A DNA stretch of 64,000 nt from positions 62,001 to 126,000 of the forward strand of contig JAZQGP010000013.1 in the NCBI GenBank assembly GCA_045540015.1. The letters run 5' to 3'. Origin of the DNA: UMGS1387 sp045540015. GTDB taxonomy: Bacteria > Bacillota > Clostridia > Oscillospirales > CAG-382. Both the position numbers and the translations under genes were made by a program. This document shows, piece by piece, positions 26,214 through 34,268 of the stretch (the first letter of the stretch is position 1; the number at the start of each line of letters is the position of its first letter). The notes beneath the pieces are model-generated. The model saw only the letters and a list, made by a program, of their open reading frames with translations. It was not told the DNA's origin and made no database searches.

Positions 26214-26309
26214 TCAACCGCAGAAGCAGCAGAGTATGATTATTGCGATGAGTATGATAATCCAAAGGTTGTTATCATCTGTGAAAGCATTAGTAAGACC
26301 GCAGCTCAT
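26214..26309 (-). CDS. 31-residue membrane peptide, YjcZ-like
   Basis: Small ORF starting MSCGLTNAFTDDNNLWIIIL and ending in a hydrophobic helix with the C-terminus IILCCFCG. A strong GGAAGGAGGAAG ribosome site sits about 6 bases before the ATG, and an intrinsic terminator follows the stop, so it looks like a monocistronic gene. Length and composition (short polar head, one Ile-rich helix, Cys/Gly end) resemble the YjcZ-type sporulation peptides of Firmicutes; that similarity is by eye only. The frame stays open upstream to 26573, but that part crosses the divergent gene's start and is not credible. Confidence 0.65.
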   Translation of the reverse strand: MSCGLTNAFTDDNNLWIIILIAIIILCCFCG

Positions 26310-26492
26310 GTTGACTTCCTCCTTCCGCAATGTGTAGAAAGAACAAAGAAAAACATATTCTCTTTGGCTCTCTGTTACCATATTATGACAAATCCCATAG
26401 GTTTGTGAGAAATATTTTCCCGTCACGGCTTTAACGCCAAGACGGCTTTTTTCATAATATAACAGTAAAACGTATGAAAGGAAATACGAATT

Positions 26493-27605
26493 ATGTGCTT
26501 TGAGAATCAGGCTATAAATTATTACAAAGAAAAAGGCGGCTGCGAGCATTATTTTGCGGCGGCAAACACGCATCTCGGCTTTAAAAGCTTTTTTGATGAG
26601 CTGTTTAGTCCAAAGGCTCTAAAGAAAATATACATATTGAAGGGCGGACCGGGAGTAGGAAAAAGCACGCTGATGAAGAAAGTTGCAAAAGAGGCACAGG
26701 AAAGAAAATTGTCACCTGTGTGTTATCACTGCTCATCTGACCCGTTTTCACTTGACGGTGTTATTATAAAGGAAACTGGAACTGCTGTAATTGACGGAAC
26801 TGCACCGCATATTACAGACCCAAGCGCTGCGGGTGTGAGAGAAATAATAATAAACATGGGAACAGCCTGGAATACACAAAAGCTTTCCCTGCACGAAAAA
26901 GAGGTACTTTCTCTTACGAGTGAAAAAAGCTCTTGCTATTCGGCGGCATATAAATATCTTGCGGCAGAAAAACAGCTTCGCGACAGCCTTGCGGAAATAA
27001 ATGAAGAGTGTATAATGAAGGAAAAGCTTGCCGCAGCAGTCACACGGTTTTGCTCAAAATCGCTGAGAAAAGGAGATATAGGTAAAGTGTTGCCGCACCT
27101 TCAGAGTGCAAATTCATGTGCGGGAGATGCAAGACTGTATTCGTTTGAAAAACGTGCAAAGCAGATTTATTTTGTCCGCGACATGCGGTTTGTGTCACAG
27201 CATTTTTTCAAAGGCTTGCTGGAAGAAGCGAAAAGAATCGGAACGGACGTTGAAGTAAGCTATGACCCGACGGATATAAGTGCGGTAAACGGGCTGTTTT
27301 TCCCGAGGGAGGAAATTTCGGTAACACACTACAGCGAGGAGCTGTCAAAATTGCTTGACCGAAACGGCGTGCTTTACAAAATAATAAACATGCGCCGTTT
27401 TTGCGACAGTGAAAAGTATTCGCAAAGACGCACATATTACAGATTCGGCGAAAAGTGCCGTGAGGAAATGCACGAGAGCGCACTGGATTATCTTATGCGA
27501 GCGGGACTTTGCCACGCAAAGCTTGAGGATATTTATAAGGAAGCTACCGATTACGGCAAGGTCACTTCGCTTTCGGATAAGGTGATAGCGGATATTTTTG
27601 CGTAA
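26493..27605 (+). CDS. P-loop ATPase/nucleotide kinase-like protein
   Basis: 370 residues, cytoplasmic. Walker A at residues 51-58 within YILKGGPGVGKSTLMKKVAK. The rest shows no recognised catalytic domain; helical segments of about residues 150-200 (YLAAEKQLRDSLAEINEECI) separate the P-loop half from a second half with the VRDMRFVSQHFFKGLLEEAK and DPTDISAVNGLFFPREE patterns. The layout matches conserved ~370-residue 'PRK06851-type' proteins of Clostridia and Bacilli, whose function I do not know. That family often has a duplicated P-loop half; here the second half has no intact GxxGxGK[ST]. The start is preceded by GAAAGGA. It diverges from the small peptide gene and ends in its own terminator. 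Confidence 0.75.
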   Translation: MCFENQAINYYKEKGGCEHYFAAANTHLGFKSFFDELFSPKALKKIYILKGGPGVGKSTLMKKVAKEAQERKLSPVCYHCSSDPFSLDGVIIKETGTAVIDGTAPHITDPSAAGVREIIINMGTAWNTQKLSLHEKEVLSLTSEKSSCYSAAYKYLAAEKQLRDSLAEINEECIMKEKLAAAVTRFCSKSLRKGDIGKVLPHLQSANSCAGDARLYSFEKRAKQIYFVRDMRFVSQHFFKGLLEEAKRIGTDVEVSYDPTDISAVNGLFFPREEISVTHYSEELSKLLDRNGVLYKIINMRRFCDSEKYSQRRTYYRFGEKCREEMHESALDYLMRAGLCHAKLEDIYKEATDYGKVTSLSDKVIADIFA

Positions 27606-27615
27606 ACATGCTTTG

Positions 27616-27641
27616 AGGCGTGCAAATATGTACGCCTTTTT
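27616..27641 (+). terminator. Terminator of the ATPase gene
   Basis: Stem AGGCGT (27616-27621) with ACGCCT (27632-27637), a 10-base loop and a TTTTT tail, 10 bases after the stop. Confidence 0.7.
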
Positions 27642-27706
27642 GTCATTTTCTTGCATCTTTCGGGACAATGGTGTACAATATTGATATGGTGCACTGAATT
27701 TTTATC

Positions 27707-27735
27707 TTGCAATAAAACACTTGATGTGCTATAAT
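27707..27735 (+). promoter_or_regulatory. Promoter of the sugar isomerase-like gene
   Basis: TTGCAA (27707-27712), 17-base spacer, TATAAT (27730-27735), about 55 bases before the ATG at 27790. Confidence 0.65.
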
Positions 27736-27789
27736 TATATTAATAGATTAAAATCTATATATTCAAAATAAGAAAAGGAAGTATAGACC

Positions 27790-28584
27790 ATGAAAAAGAA
27801 CATAGGAATGTGCATAGGACACAAGGATTTTGAAAAGCTAAAGGCCATAAAGGGCATGGGATATGATTTTGTAGAATTTAATTTCTCGTCTCTCAGAAAC
27901 GAAGAAGAGTCTGTTATAAAGGAATGTGCAGACCTGCTAAAAGAGCTTAATATGCCCTGCGTTTCGATGAACTGCCTGCTTATCGGAAATTTTACTCTTA
28001 TAGGCGATAAAGCAGACCACGTAAAGGTAAGAGAGCATGTTGAGGCAACTCTTGAAAAGATACAGCCTCTCGGAACAAAGAATTTTGTTATGGGAAGCGG
28101 TAATGCAAGAAGCGTGCCCGACGGATATCCGAGAGAAAAAGCAATGGAGCAGCTTGAGAGCCTGTTTGCAGATACTCTTGCTCCTGCAGCTAAGAAGTAT
28201 GATTCTGTTATTGCAATCGAAGAACTCAGAAAAGAAGAGTGCAACGTATTTATTACCTGCCGTGAGGTTATGGAGTTTATTAAGAAGATAAACATTCCGA
28301 ATGTAAAGCTTCTTGTCGACTATTATCACGCAATGCTCGGCGGAGATACACTTGAAGAGCTTGCTTCTTACAAGGGTTATATAAATCACGTTCATATTGC
28401 AAGTCCTCTCAACAACCGTATAGTTCCTCAGCCTACCGATACAGAGGATTACAAGGCGTTCTTTGAAGCGCTTGACAAGGCTGAATACACCTGCGGCAAC
28501 ATTTCTCTTGAAGGTAATTGGGATGGCAGATTTGATGAGCTTGCGCCTGTTTCGCTCAATTATCTGCGTTCTCTCTGCGACTGA
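27790..28584 (+). CDS. Sugar phosphate isomerase/epimerase, TIM-barrel family
   Basis: 264 residues of the xylose isomerase-like TIM-barrel (AP endonuclease 2) family. Visible features are the barrel start GYDFVEFNFSSL, an early metal-site Glu in the IAIEELRKEE strand, the Asp/His-containing VKLLVDYYHAMLGGD, the HVHIASP strand and the closing CGNISLEGNW Glu. These are the usual divalent-metal ligands (Glu, Asp, His, Glu). Substrate unknown; such proteins interconvert keto- and aldo-sugars or inositol derivatives. AAAAGGAAG precedes the ATG. The YdcF-like gene starts 2 bases after its stop, so the two are coupled. Confidence 0.85.
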   Translation: MKKNIGMCIGHKDFEKLKAIKGMGYDFVEFNFSSLRNEEESVIKECADLLKELNMPCVSMNCLLIGNFTLIGDKADHVKVREHVEATLEKIQPLGTKNFVMGSGNARSVPDGYPREKAMEQLESLFADTLAPAAKKYDSVIAIEELRKEECNVFITCREVMEFIKKINIPNVKLLVDYYHAMLGGDTLEELASYKGYINHVHIASPLNNRIVPQPTDTEDYKAFFEALDKAEYTCGNISLEGNWDGRFDELAPVSLNYLRSLCD

Positions 28585-28586
28585 TT

Positions 28587-29249
28587 ATGCATCTGACTGA
28601 AAGGAAAGCTAAAATTGCAGTGATAATAGCTATGGGAACACTTTTGTTCCTTGCACTTGTCGCGTTTATGATTAACCTTTATATCATAAACAGCACAAAG
28701 AGTAATATATTTGAACTGGATTACGAGTTTTCTGACGAAAAAAAGTACGACTGCATTATTGTGCTCGGTGCAGGACTGAAAGCTGACGGCTCTCCGGGCA
28801 ACATGCTTGAGGACAGACTTAAACGTGCTTCGGAAATTTACTTTTCGGGCGCGTCGGATAGAATTCTTGTCACAGGCGACAACGGCAGAATGGAATACAA
28901 CGAAACTATTGCCATGAAAAACTTTCTTGTGCGTGACCTTGGAGTTGACGAGAATGACGTTGTGTGCGACTACGCAGGATTTTCAACTTATGACAGCATG
29001 TACCGTGCAAGAGATGTGTTCTGCGTGAAAAGTGCTGTGATAGTAACCCAGAAGTATCACCTTTACAGGGCTCTGTATGTTGCAGATGCTCTGGGGCTTG
29101 AAACGGTTGGCGCTGAGTGCGACTATCATATTTACGCAGGTCAGTCAAGGCGCGATCTTCGCGAAGCTGCCGCACGAGCGAAGGATTTTCTCAGTACGAT
29201 TTTTATGCCTGAGCCTAAATTTCTGGGTGAGAAGATACCGATTATTTAG
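28587..29249 (+). CDS. YdcF/SanA-like DUF218 membrane protein
   Basis: 220 residues: one N-terminal helix (VIIAMGTLLFLALVAFMINL), then an extracytoplasmic DUF218 domain with DCIIVLGAGLKADGSPGNML, ILVTGDNGRMEYNETIAM and VTQKYHLYRALYVADALG. Relatives (SanA, ElyC, YdcF) affect envelope integrity, and their biochemistry is unresolved. Start codon 2 bases after the upstream stop with no ribosome site of its own, so translation is probably coupled to the isomerase-like gene. Confidence 0.87.
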   Translation: MHLTERKAKIAVIIAMGTLLFLALVAFMINLYIINSTKSNIFELDYEFSDEKKYDCIIVLGAGLKADGSPGNMLEDRLKRASEIYFSGASDRILVTGDNGRMEYNETIAMKNFLVRDLGVDENDVVCDYAGFSTYDSMYRARDVFCVKSAVIVTQKYHLYRALYVADALGLETVGAECDYHIYAGQSRRDLREAAARAKDFLSTIFMPEPKFLGEKIPII

Positions 29250-29265
29250 CAATAGAACAAAAATT

Positions 29266-29299
29266 ACCTCCCATGGCTTTGATACCGTGGGAGGTTTTT
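29266..29299. terminator. Bidirectional terminator between YdcF-like and acyl-CoA ligase genes
   Basis: An 11-bp stem (ACCTCCCATGG at 29266-29276, CCGTGGGAGGT at 29285-29295, one wobble) flanked by TTTTT on the plus side and, on the minus strand, TAATTTTTG. It serves both convergent genes. Confidence 0.85.
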
Positions 29300-29314
29300 G
29301 TATGGTTTCAAATT

Positions 29315-30970
29315 TTATTTTCCCGAAACACTAATCTCATTCTGCTGAGCAACAACGCTGTCGCCGCTGTAGATTTTTCTGAGCTTCGGTTTTTCGATTT
29401 TGCCTGTGGGGTTTCTGGGAATGTCTGCGAAGATAATTTGTTTCGGTCTCTTGTAACGGGGCATGCCTTGGCAGAATTCGTTTATTTCTTCAACCGTACA
29501 TTCAACACCGGGCTTTATCTCGATAACTGCCGTTGCAATTTCGCCAAGACGCTTGTCGGGAGTACCGATAACAGCAACGTCCTTTACCTTGTCATTCTGA
29601 CGGATGAAGTTTTCTATTTCAACGGGATACAGGTTTTCACCGCCGCTGATGATAACGTCCTTCTTTCTGTCAACAAGGAATATAAAGCCGTCCTCATCCT
29701 GCATTGCCATGTCGCCTGTCATGAGCCATTCGCCGTAGAGCGTTGAAGCAGTTGCTTCTTCGTTTCTGTAGTAGCACTTCATAACCGACGGACCCTTTAC
29801 TGCAAGTTCTCCGACTTCGCCCTTCTTTACAGGCTTTTTGTTTTCGTCAAAGATAACCGTTTCCCAGCCTTCACCGGGAATGCCGATAGCACCGACCTTG
29901 TGAATGTTCTCCATTCCGAGATGAACGCAGCCCGGACCGAGAGATTCGGTAAGACCGTAGTTTGTGTCATAATCGTGGTGCGGGAATACCTTTTTCCAAC
30001 GTTTGATAAGGCTCGGAGGAACAGGCTGTGCACCAATGTGCATGAGTCTCCACTGCGAAAGCTCATAGTCGTCAAGGTTTATTTCTCCCGATTCAATTGC
30101 ATCGAGAATGTCCTGGGCCCACGGCACGAGAAGCCAGCAAACAGTTGCTTTTTCCTCGGACATGGTTTTGAGTATCCATTTGGGACTTACGCCGCGAAGC
30201 AGAATTCCTTTACCGCCAACGAGGAATGAACCGAACCAGTGCATTTTTGCACCTGTGTGATAGAGCGGAGGAATACAGAGGAATACGTCATCCTTTGTCT
30301 GATGATGGTTGTTGTTCTCAGTGTAGCAGGATGCAAGCAGGCTTTTGTGGGTGTGAAGAACGGCTTTGGGAAAACCTGTTGTGCCGGATGAGAAGTAAAT
30401 TGCCGCATCATCATCTTCACTTATCTGAATATGTACGTTTGAATCGGGCATGTCCTCAAGAAGGTCCTCAATATAGAGCGCATACTCGGGGCAGTCCTTG
30501 CGGTTGCCTGCGAAGATAAACTGACGAACACCGGTGATAGTATCCTTTATTGCATCAATTCTTGAAATAAATTCCGGACCGAAAACAAGCACATCGGATT
30601 CCGAAAGCTCAAGGCAGTATTTAATTTCGTCCGCACTGAAGCGGAAGTTCATGGGAGCTACGACCGCACCTGTTTTGAGAATACCGAAGTAAATCGGAAG
30701 CCAGCCTATGCAGTTCATAAGAAGCATTGCTACCTTTGAGCCTTTTGTTACGCCTTCTCCCAGAAAATAGCGGGCAATTCTGTTTGCACGTCTCTCAAAC
30801 TGTCCCCATGTAAGCGTCTGGCGGTTTGAGGGCTTGGGAAGAGCTTCAACGAGGTCAAACTCTTTCCATGCCTTGTCAATTTTCTCCTGAATCTCAGGGT
30901 TTACCTCGACGAGACTTATGTCGTCTCTGTAAAGCTCTGCGTTTTTTGTCAGAATGTCGGTGATAATCAT
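29315..30970 (-). CDS. AMP-binding acyl-CoA synthetase
   Basis: 551-residue ANL-superfamily ligase that activates a carboxylic acid as acyl-AMP and transfers it to CoA. P-loop: YFSSGTTGFPKAVLHTHKSL near residue 190. Further core motifs: NYGLTESLGPG, GEWLMTGDMAMQDEDGFIFL, and the hinge DRKKDVIISGGENLYPVEIE. The catalytic Lys is in NPTGKIEKPKLRK near residue 530. Substrate not determinable by eye; it resembles fatty-acyl and aryl/carnitine-type CoA ligases. A GGAGG site precedes the ATG. Its 5' leader contains a putative poly-Tyr leader peptide and a terminator hairpin, suggesting transcription attenuation (see findings). No pathway partners adjoin it. Confidence 0.92.
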   Translation of the reverse strand: MIITDILTKNAELYRDDISLVEVNPEIQEKIDKAWKEFDLVEALPKPSNRQTLTWGQFERRANRIARYFLGEGVTKGSKVAMLLMNCIGWLPIYFGILKTGAVVAPMNFRFSADEIKYCLELSESDVLVFGPEFISRIDAIKDTITGVRQFIFAGNRKDCPEYALYIEDLLEDMPDSNVHIQISEDDDAAIYFSSGTTGFPKAVLHTHKSLLASCYTENNNHHQTKDDVFLCIPPLYHTGAKMHWFGSFLVGGKGILLRGVSPKWILKTMSEEKATVCWLLVPWAQDILDAIESGEINLDDYELSQWRLMHIGAQPVPPSLIKRWKKVFPHHDYDTNYGLTESLGPGCVHLGMENIHKVGAIGIPGEGWETVIFDENKKPVKKGEVGELAVKGPSVMKCYYRNEEATASTLYGEWLMTGDMAMQDEDGFIFLVDRKKDVIISGGENLYPVEIENFIRQNDKVKDVAVIGTPDKRLGEIATAVIEIKPGVECTVEEINEFCQGMPRYKRPKQIIFADIPRNPTGKIEKPKLRKIYSGDSVVAQQNEISVSGK

Positions 30971-30987
30971 TGTGTTTCCTCCGTATG

Positions 30988-31196
30988 TGTCCGTACACTA
31001 AAAAATCCGGGCATTTATATATTGCCCGGAAGTGTTTATACTTTCACGGACAACGCGTTTTTGCACTGCCCGCACATAAAGCAAAGCAGTGCTAAATATA
31101 ATAGTAATAATAAAAGCTTTTTACAAATCTTTTACTCATACCAAAAACTCCTGTACGAAATGCAATAATTGAAATTTCCAATTAACAGTTATTATA
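30988..31196 (-). promoter_or_regulatory. Putative leader-peptide attenuator of the acyl-CoA ligase gene
   Basis: Minus-strand order: -10 box TATAAT (31196-31191), leader ORF (31139-31092), hairpin 1 (GCACTGC at 31092-31086 with GCAGTGC at 31069-31063), then a terminator (CCGGGCA at 31029-31023 with TGCCCGG at 31013-31007) followed by ATTTTTTAG. CGGGCA in the 3' side of hairpin 1 (31072-31067) can instead pair with TGCCCG of the terminator (31013-31008), giving a possible antiterminator. An outer 7-bp stem TGTCCGT/ACGGACA (31052-31046, 30994-30988) encloses the terminator. No clear -35 box is seen at standard spacing. Confidence 0.55.
31092..31139 (-). CDS. Putative 15-residue leader peptide with five consecutive Tyr codons
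   Basis: ORF MSKRFVKSFYYYYYI then TAG, with CAGGAG 8 bases upstream, an ideal ribosome site. Codons 10-14 are TAT TAT TAC TAT TAT. The stop codon's last base begins the first hairpin of the leader, the placement expected for ribosome-stalling attenuation. Too short to support by homology; the AT-rich composition could produce such a run by chance, so confidence is moderate. Confidence 0.5.
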   Translation of the reverse strand: MSKRFVKSFYYYYYI

Positions 31197-31248
31197 CTTG
31201 CCGCATATGTCGGTCTTTACAACATTTTGTGTATATATTGTGAATAAT

Positions 31249-31968
31249 TCATGTGTTGCCGTCAGATAACAGCTTTATTTCATCGTCGGTAAGCTCACGC
31301 CACTGTCCTTCCGCAAGGTTTTCGTCAAGCTTGAGTCCTGCAAAGCTGACTCTGTGCAGGTTTAAAACTTCTTTTCTGCCGCATGCATAGCATAGGCGTT
31401 TTATCTCATGATACTTTCCCTCGGTAAGAGTGATGTATGCCTTTGTGGGATCATCGGTTATTTCAAGAAGAGAGGGCTTAGTCATTTTGCCATCCATAAT
31501 TATGCCGTTTTTCATAAGAAGAACGTCATCCAAGGTAAAGGGAAGGTCTGTTTCAACAAAATACACCTTTTTTGCATGGTGCTTTGGCGATAGCAGCTTG
31601 TGTGAGAGTGCACCGTCGGTTGTCATAAGAAGAAGACCTGTCGTGTCCTTGTCGAGTCTTCCGCAGCTGAAAAGACCTTTATCCGCATAGGTTTTGTCAA
31701 ACAGCGAAAGCACAGTCCTGTCTCTTGCATCGCTTGATGCACAAACAAGTCCTTTTGGCTTGTTTAGCATAATGTAAATAAATTCTTTGTATGCAATCTT
31801 TTGTCCGTCCACGGCGATGATACATTTTTCGGGATCTGCTTTTGTATCGCCGCTTTTGACAGGAACGCCGTCGATTGTTACTCTGCCTTTTTTTATGAGT
31901 GAAACAGCATCTTTTCTGCTTATTACAAGACACGACGAAATCAGCTTGTCAATACGTGTAAGAGTCAT
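31249..31968 (-). CDS. RsuA/RluB-family pseudouridine synthase
   Basis: 239 residues. N-terminal S4 RNA-binding domain (RIDKLISSCLVISRKDAVSL, residues 5-55), then the catalytic domain with the conserved Asp in SCGRLDKDTTGLLLMTTDG near residue 103 and the LTEGKYHEIKRLCYACG segment. RsuA makes pseudouridine 516 in 16S rRNA. This size and order (single S4, short C-terminus) fit RsuA better than RluB, but the rRNA target is inferred. CGGAGGCAGGT precedes the ATG. The gene is followed on the same strand by the acyl-CoA ligase leader. Confidence 0.9.
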   Translation of the reverse strand: MTLTRIDKLISSCLVISRKDAVSLIKKGRVTIDGVPVKSGDTKADPEKCIIAVDGQKIAYKEFIYIMLNKPKGLVCASSDARDRTVLSLFDKTYADKGLFSCGRLDKDTTGLLLMTTDGALSHKLLSPKHHAKKVYFVETDLPFTLDDVLLMKNGIIMDGKMTKPSLLEITDDPTKAYITLTEGKYHEIKRLCYACGRKEVLNLHRVSFAGLKLDENLAEGQWRELTDDEIKLLSDGNT

Positions 31969-31997
31969 ACCTGCCTCCGAATATAAGTGCTGGTACT

Positions 31998-32026
31998 ATT
32001 TTAACACGCGGATGCTTATTTTGCAA
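31998..32026 (-). promoter_or_regulatory. Promoter of the pseudouridine synthase gene
   Basis: Minus strand: TTGCAA (32026-32021), 17-base spacer, TAAAAT (32003-31998). It is back to back with the plus-strand promoter at 32059. Confidence 0.6.
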
Positions 32027-32058
32027 CAATATTTAGTGTAAAAATTTTCCTTTTTCGG

Positions 32059-32087
32059 TTGACATGGCTGATAAAGTTTATTATAAT
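32059..32087 (+). promoter_or_regulatory. Promoter of the COG2426 gene
   Basis: Consensus TTGACA (32059-32064), 17-base spacer, TATAAT (32082-32087). The expected transcript start near 32094 leaves almost no leader for an ATG at 32099 and favours the ATG at 32132. Confidence 0.8.
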
Positions 32088-32131
32088 GTTATAAGAAAAT
32101 GCCGTATTATGGCTGTTTACGGAATACTTTG

Positions 32132-32665
32132 ATGAAAGGGAAGCGTTTTGAGGCGCTCGGGTACAGCATGGAAGCACTTTTTGAATTACTGAAACCTATA
32201 GGAAACGACGCGGCACTGTTTATTGTATCGCTCATTCCGTTTATTGAGCTTCGCGGAGGAATTGTTCTCGGGCATGCTCTCGGAATGCATTGGCTTCGCA
32301 CTTTTCTTATATGCTTTGCCGCAAACTGTATTCCGATTCCTTTTGTAATACTTCTCACAAGACCTATTTTCGATTGGCTGAAGAAAACAAAGCTCCTTTC
32401 AGGTTTTGTAAACAGGCTTGAAGCAAAACTCCAAAAGAAATCGGGAAAGGTAACGGAGTATAAATACTGGTTTATAGGACTTATGCTTTTTGTTGCAATA
32501 CCGCTTCCGGGAACGGGTGCGTATACAGGCTCGCTTATTGCGGCACTTCTTGACATGAGAATGAAAAAGGCATTTCCAGCGGTGGCAATAGGTGTGTTTG
32601 TTGCGGCAATTATTATGACTCTTGCATCAATGGGGCTGTTTTCCGCAATAGGATTTATACTTTAA
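32132..32665 (+). CDS. COG2426-type small membrane protein (putative small multidrug export family)
   Basis: 177 residues from the ATG at 32132. Upstream in-frame ATG 32099 lies only a few bases from the inferred transcript start, and a downstream ATG at 32168 is an alternative. Four to five helices, with the family patterns SLIPFIELRGGIVLGHALGM, PIPFVILLTRPIFDWLKK and FVAIPLPGTGAYTGSLIAAL; the P-x-P-G-T-G-x-x-T-G motif is diagnostic of this family. The 'small multidrug export' label is historical and the function is unknown. A CPBP protease follows 30 bases later. Confidence 0.82.
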   Translation: MKGKRFEALGYSMEALFELLKPIGNDAALFIVSLIPFIELRGGIVLGHALGMHWLRTFLICFAANCIPIPFVILLTRPIFDWLKKTKLLSGFVNRLEAKLQKKSGKVTEYKYWFIGLMLFVAIPLPGTGAYTGSLIAALLDMRMKKAFPAVAIGVFVAAIIMTLASMGLFSAIGFIL

Positions 32666-32695
32666 AGGATTAAACAAAACGCAGACGGAGAAAAC

Positions 32696-33754
32696 ATGGA
32701 CAGCACATGCTTTATGGACAGACAAAAGAAACGTTTTAAAAGGGCGGCAGTTGCGCGCAGCTGTACCGTTGGTCTTTTTATGCTTGTTTCAACCGTATTA
32801 TCTGCTGTTGCTGCACATTATTACTCTTTGTTTTTGTACGGAAATGAAGAAAAAATTTCAAGAGCTGTCGCTGGTTTTTTTGCAGCTGTTTTTGATGTTT
32901 CGCGTATTGAAGGTGCGGTAATTGCAAAAAACGTCCTGTATTCAGGAATAACGGACGAGCTGTTTTCCATGATTTCGATGCTGGTATGCCTGTTTTTGCC
33001 TGCATATCTTGTAGGAAGAATTTGGGGAAAACGCATATCCGGCTGTTTTGTGACTGACGGCAAATTTGCAAGAGGGCTTGTCTTTATATATGCATTCAGT
33101 CAGCTTGTTATGTTTTCAGCGACAAGCATATCCGACGGCATATGGGAATTTCTCTTTCCGGGACAGCAGGCAGCATCGGGTGCAGAAGCGGTAATTCCCG
33201 TAACAAACGATGCTTTCACTCTTATTATAACATTTCTTTGTACCTGCGTTATGGTGCCGGTAATTGAAGAATATGTGTTCAGGGGAGTTATATACAGAGT
33301 ATTTGAAGATGTCGGCACAGGCTTTGCCGTGGTTGCAAGCGCGCTCTGCTTTGGACTTATGCATTCGTCTGTCTCGCAGTGCATGTATGCTTTTGTTTTC
33401 GGACTGTTTTCCGCAATTTTTGTTGCGGTAACGGGGAACATAAAAACTTCTGTATTGTTTCATATGATAAATAACACGGTTTCCTCAATGACAGTGCTGC
33501 TTTCAGAATTTTTGCCCGAGAGTGTGGCGATTGCAGTTGATGCTATGTATATACTTTACGTGTTCTCTTTTTCATTCTACGGATTGTATTTGTTTTTCTC
33601 AAAAAACGGACTTTTGTATAAATTCAGAGAAAAGTGCAGAGAGAGTGAAGCTCAGCAGTCGTTTCAGCCGACGTTGCGGCATTTTCTGTCTGTGCCGATT
33701 GTGATTTTTGTTCTGCTGTTTGTACTGACGGCAGTTGCCGGGGTGGTGCTGTAA
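32696..33754 (+). CDS. CPBP-family intramembrane metalloprotease
   Basis: 352 residues with about eight membrane helices. The CPBP (Abi/CaaX protease) core carries EEYVFRGVIYRVFED (motif EExxxR) near residue 191, GLMHSSVSQCMYAFVFGLF (first His) near 222 and LFHMINNTVSSM (HxxxN) near 260. The family cleaves or modifies membrane peptides; in bacteria it is linked to peptide maturation and bacteriocin immunity. No bacteriocin genes are visible nearby, so the role is unknown. tadA starts 2 bases after its stop. Confidence 0.88.
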   Translation: MDSTCFMDRQKKRFKRAAVARSCTVGLFMLVSTVLSAVAAHYYSLFLYGNEEKISRAVAGFFAAVFDVSRIEGAVIAKNVLYSGITDELFSMISMLVCLFLPAYLVGRIWGKRISGCFVTDGKFARGLVFIYAFSQLVMFSATSISDGIWEFLFPGQQAASGAEAVIPVTNDAFTLIITFLCTCVMVPVIEEYVFRGVIYRVFEDVGTGFAVVASALCFGLMHSSVSQCMYAFVFGLFSAIFVAVTGNIKTSVLFHMINNTVSSMTVLLSEFLPESVAIAVDAMYILYVFSFSFYGLYLFFSKNGLLYKFREKCRESEAQQSFQPTLRHFLSVPIVIFVLLFVLTAVAGVVL

Positions 33755-33755
33755 T

Positions 33756-34268
33756 ATGGATAAGAAACACGAGTATTACATGAGAGCTGCCCTCGGAAGA
33801 GCAAAAACTGCGGCAGAGCAAGGAGAAACACCGGTCGGTGCTGTTATAGTGAAAGACGGAAAAATAATAGCCGGTGGAAGAAACAGGCGTGAAAAAGCGA
33901 AAAATGCGCTTTGTCATGCGGAAATTTCTGCGATAAATGCTGCCTGCAAAAAGCTCGGAGGCTGGAGACTTATCGGGTGTGATTTGTATGTCACGCTTGA
34001 GCCGTGTCCAATGTGTGCGGGAGCTATAATAAATTCACGTATTGAAAATGTTTATTTCGGTGCATATGATAAAAAGGCGGGCTCATTCGGGAGCGTAACG
34101 GACCTTTCACTGCTGCCGTATAATCACAAGCCTGAAATTTACGGCGGTATTCTTGAAAATGAGTGTTCAAAACAGCTAAGCGATTTTTTTAAAAAGCTCA
34201 GAAAGATAAAGGAAACTGAAAAGCGTTGCAGGAAAGAAAGCGGCGGCAACACGGAGGTCAAAAAATGA
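33756..34268 (+). CDS. tadA: tRNA adenosine-34 deaminase
   Basis: 170 residues. Converts A34 to inosine in tRNA-Arg(ACG). It begins MDKKHEYYMRAALGRAKTAA, so I use the ATG at 33756; the frame's earlier ATG at 33735 lies inside the CPBP gene. Zinc ligands and catalytic Glu are in ALCHAEISAINAAC (HAE) and LEPCPMCAGAIINSRI (PCxxC). The C-terminus extends about 15-20 basic residues beyond the family core (KETEKRCRKESGGN). The stop overlaps the next ATG (ATGA), so the oxidoreductase is translationally coupled. Confidence 0.95.
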   Translation: MDKKHEYYMRAALGRAKTAAEQGETPVGAVIVKDGKIIAGGRNRREKAKNALCHAEISAINAACKKLGGWRLIGCDLYVTLEPCPMCAGAIINSRIENVYFGAYDKKAGSFGSVTDLSLLPYNHKPEIYGGILENECSKQLSDFFKKLRKIKETEKRCRKESGGNTEVKK

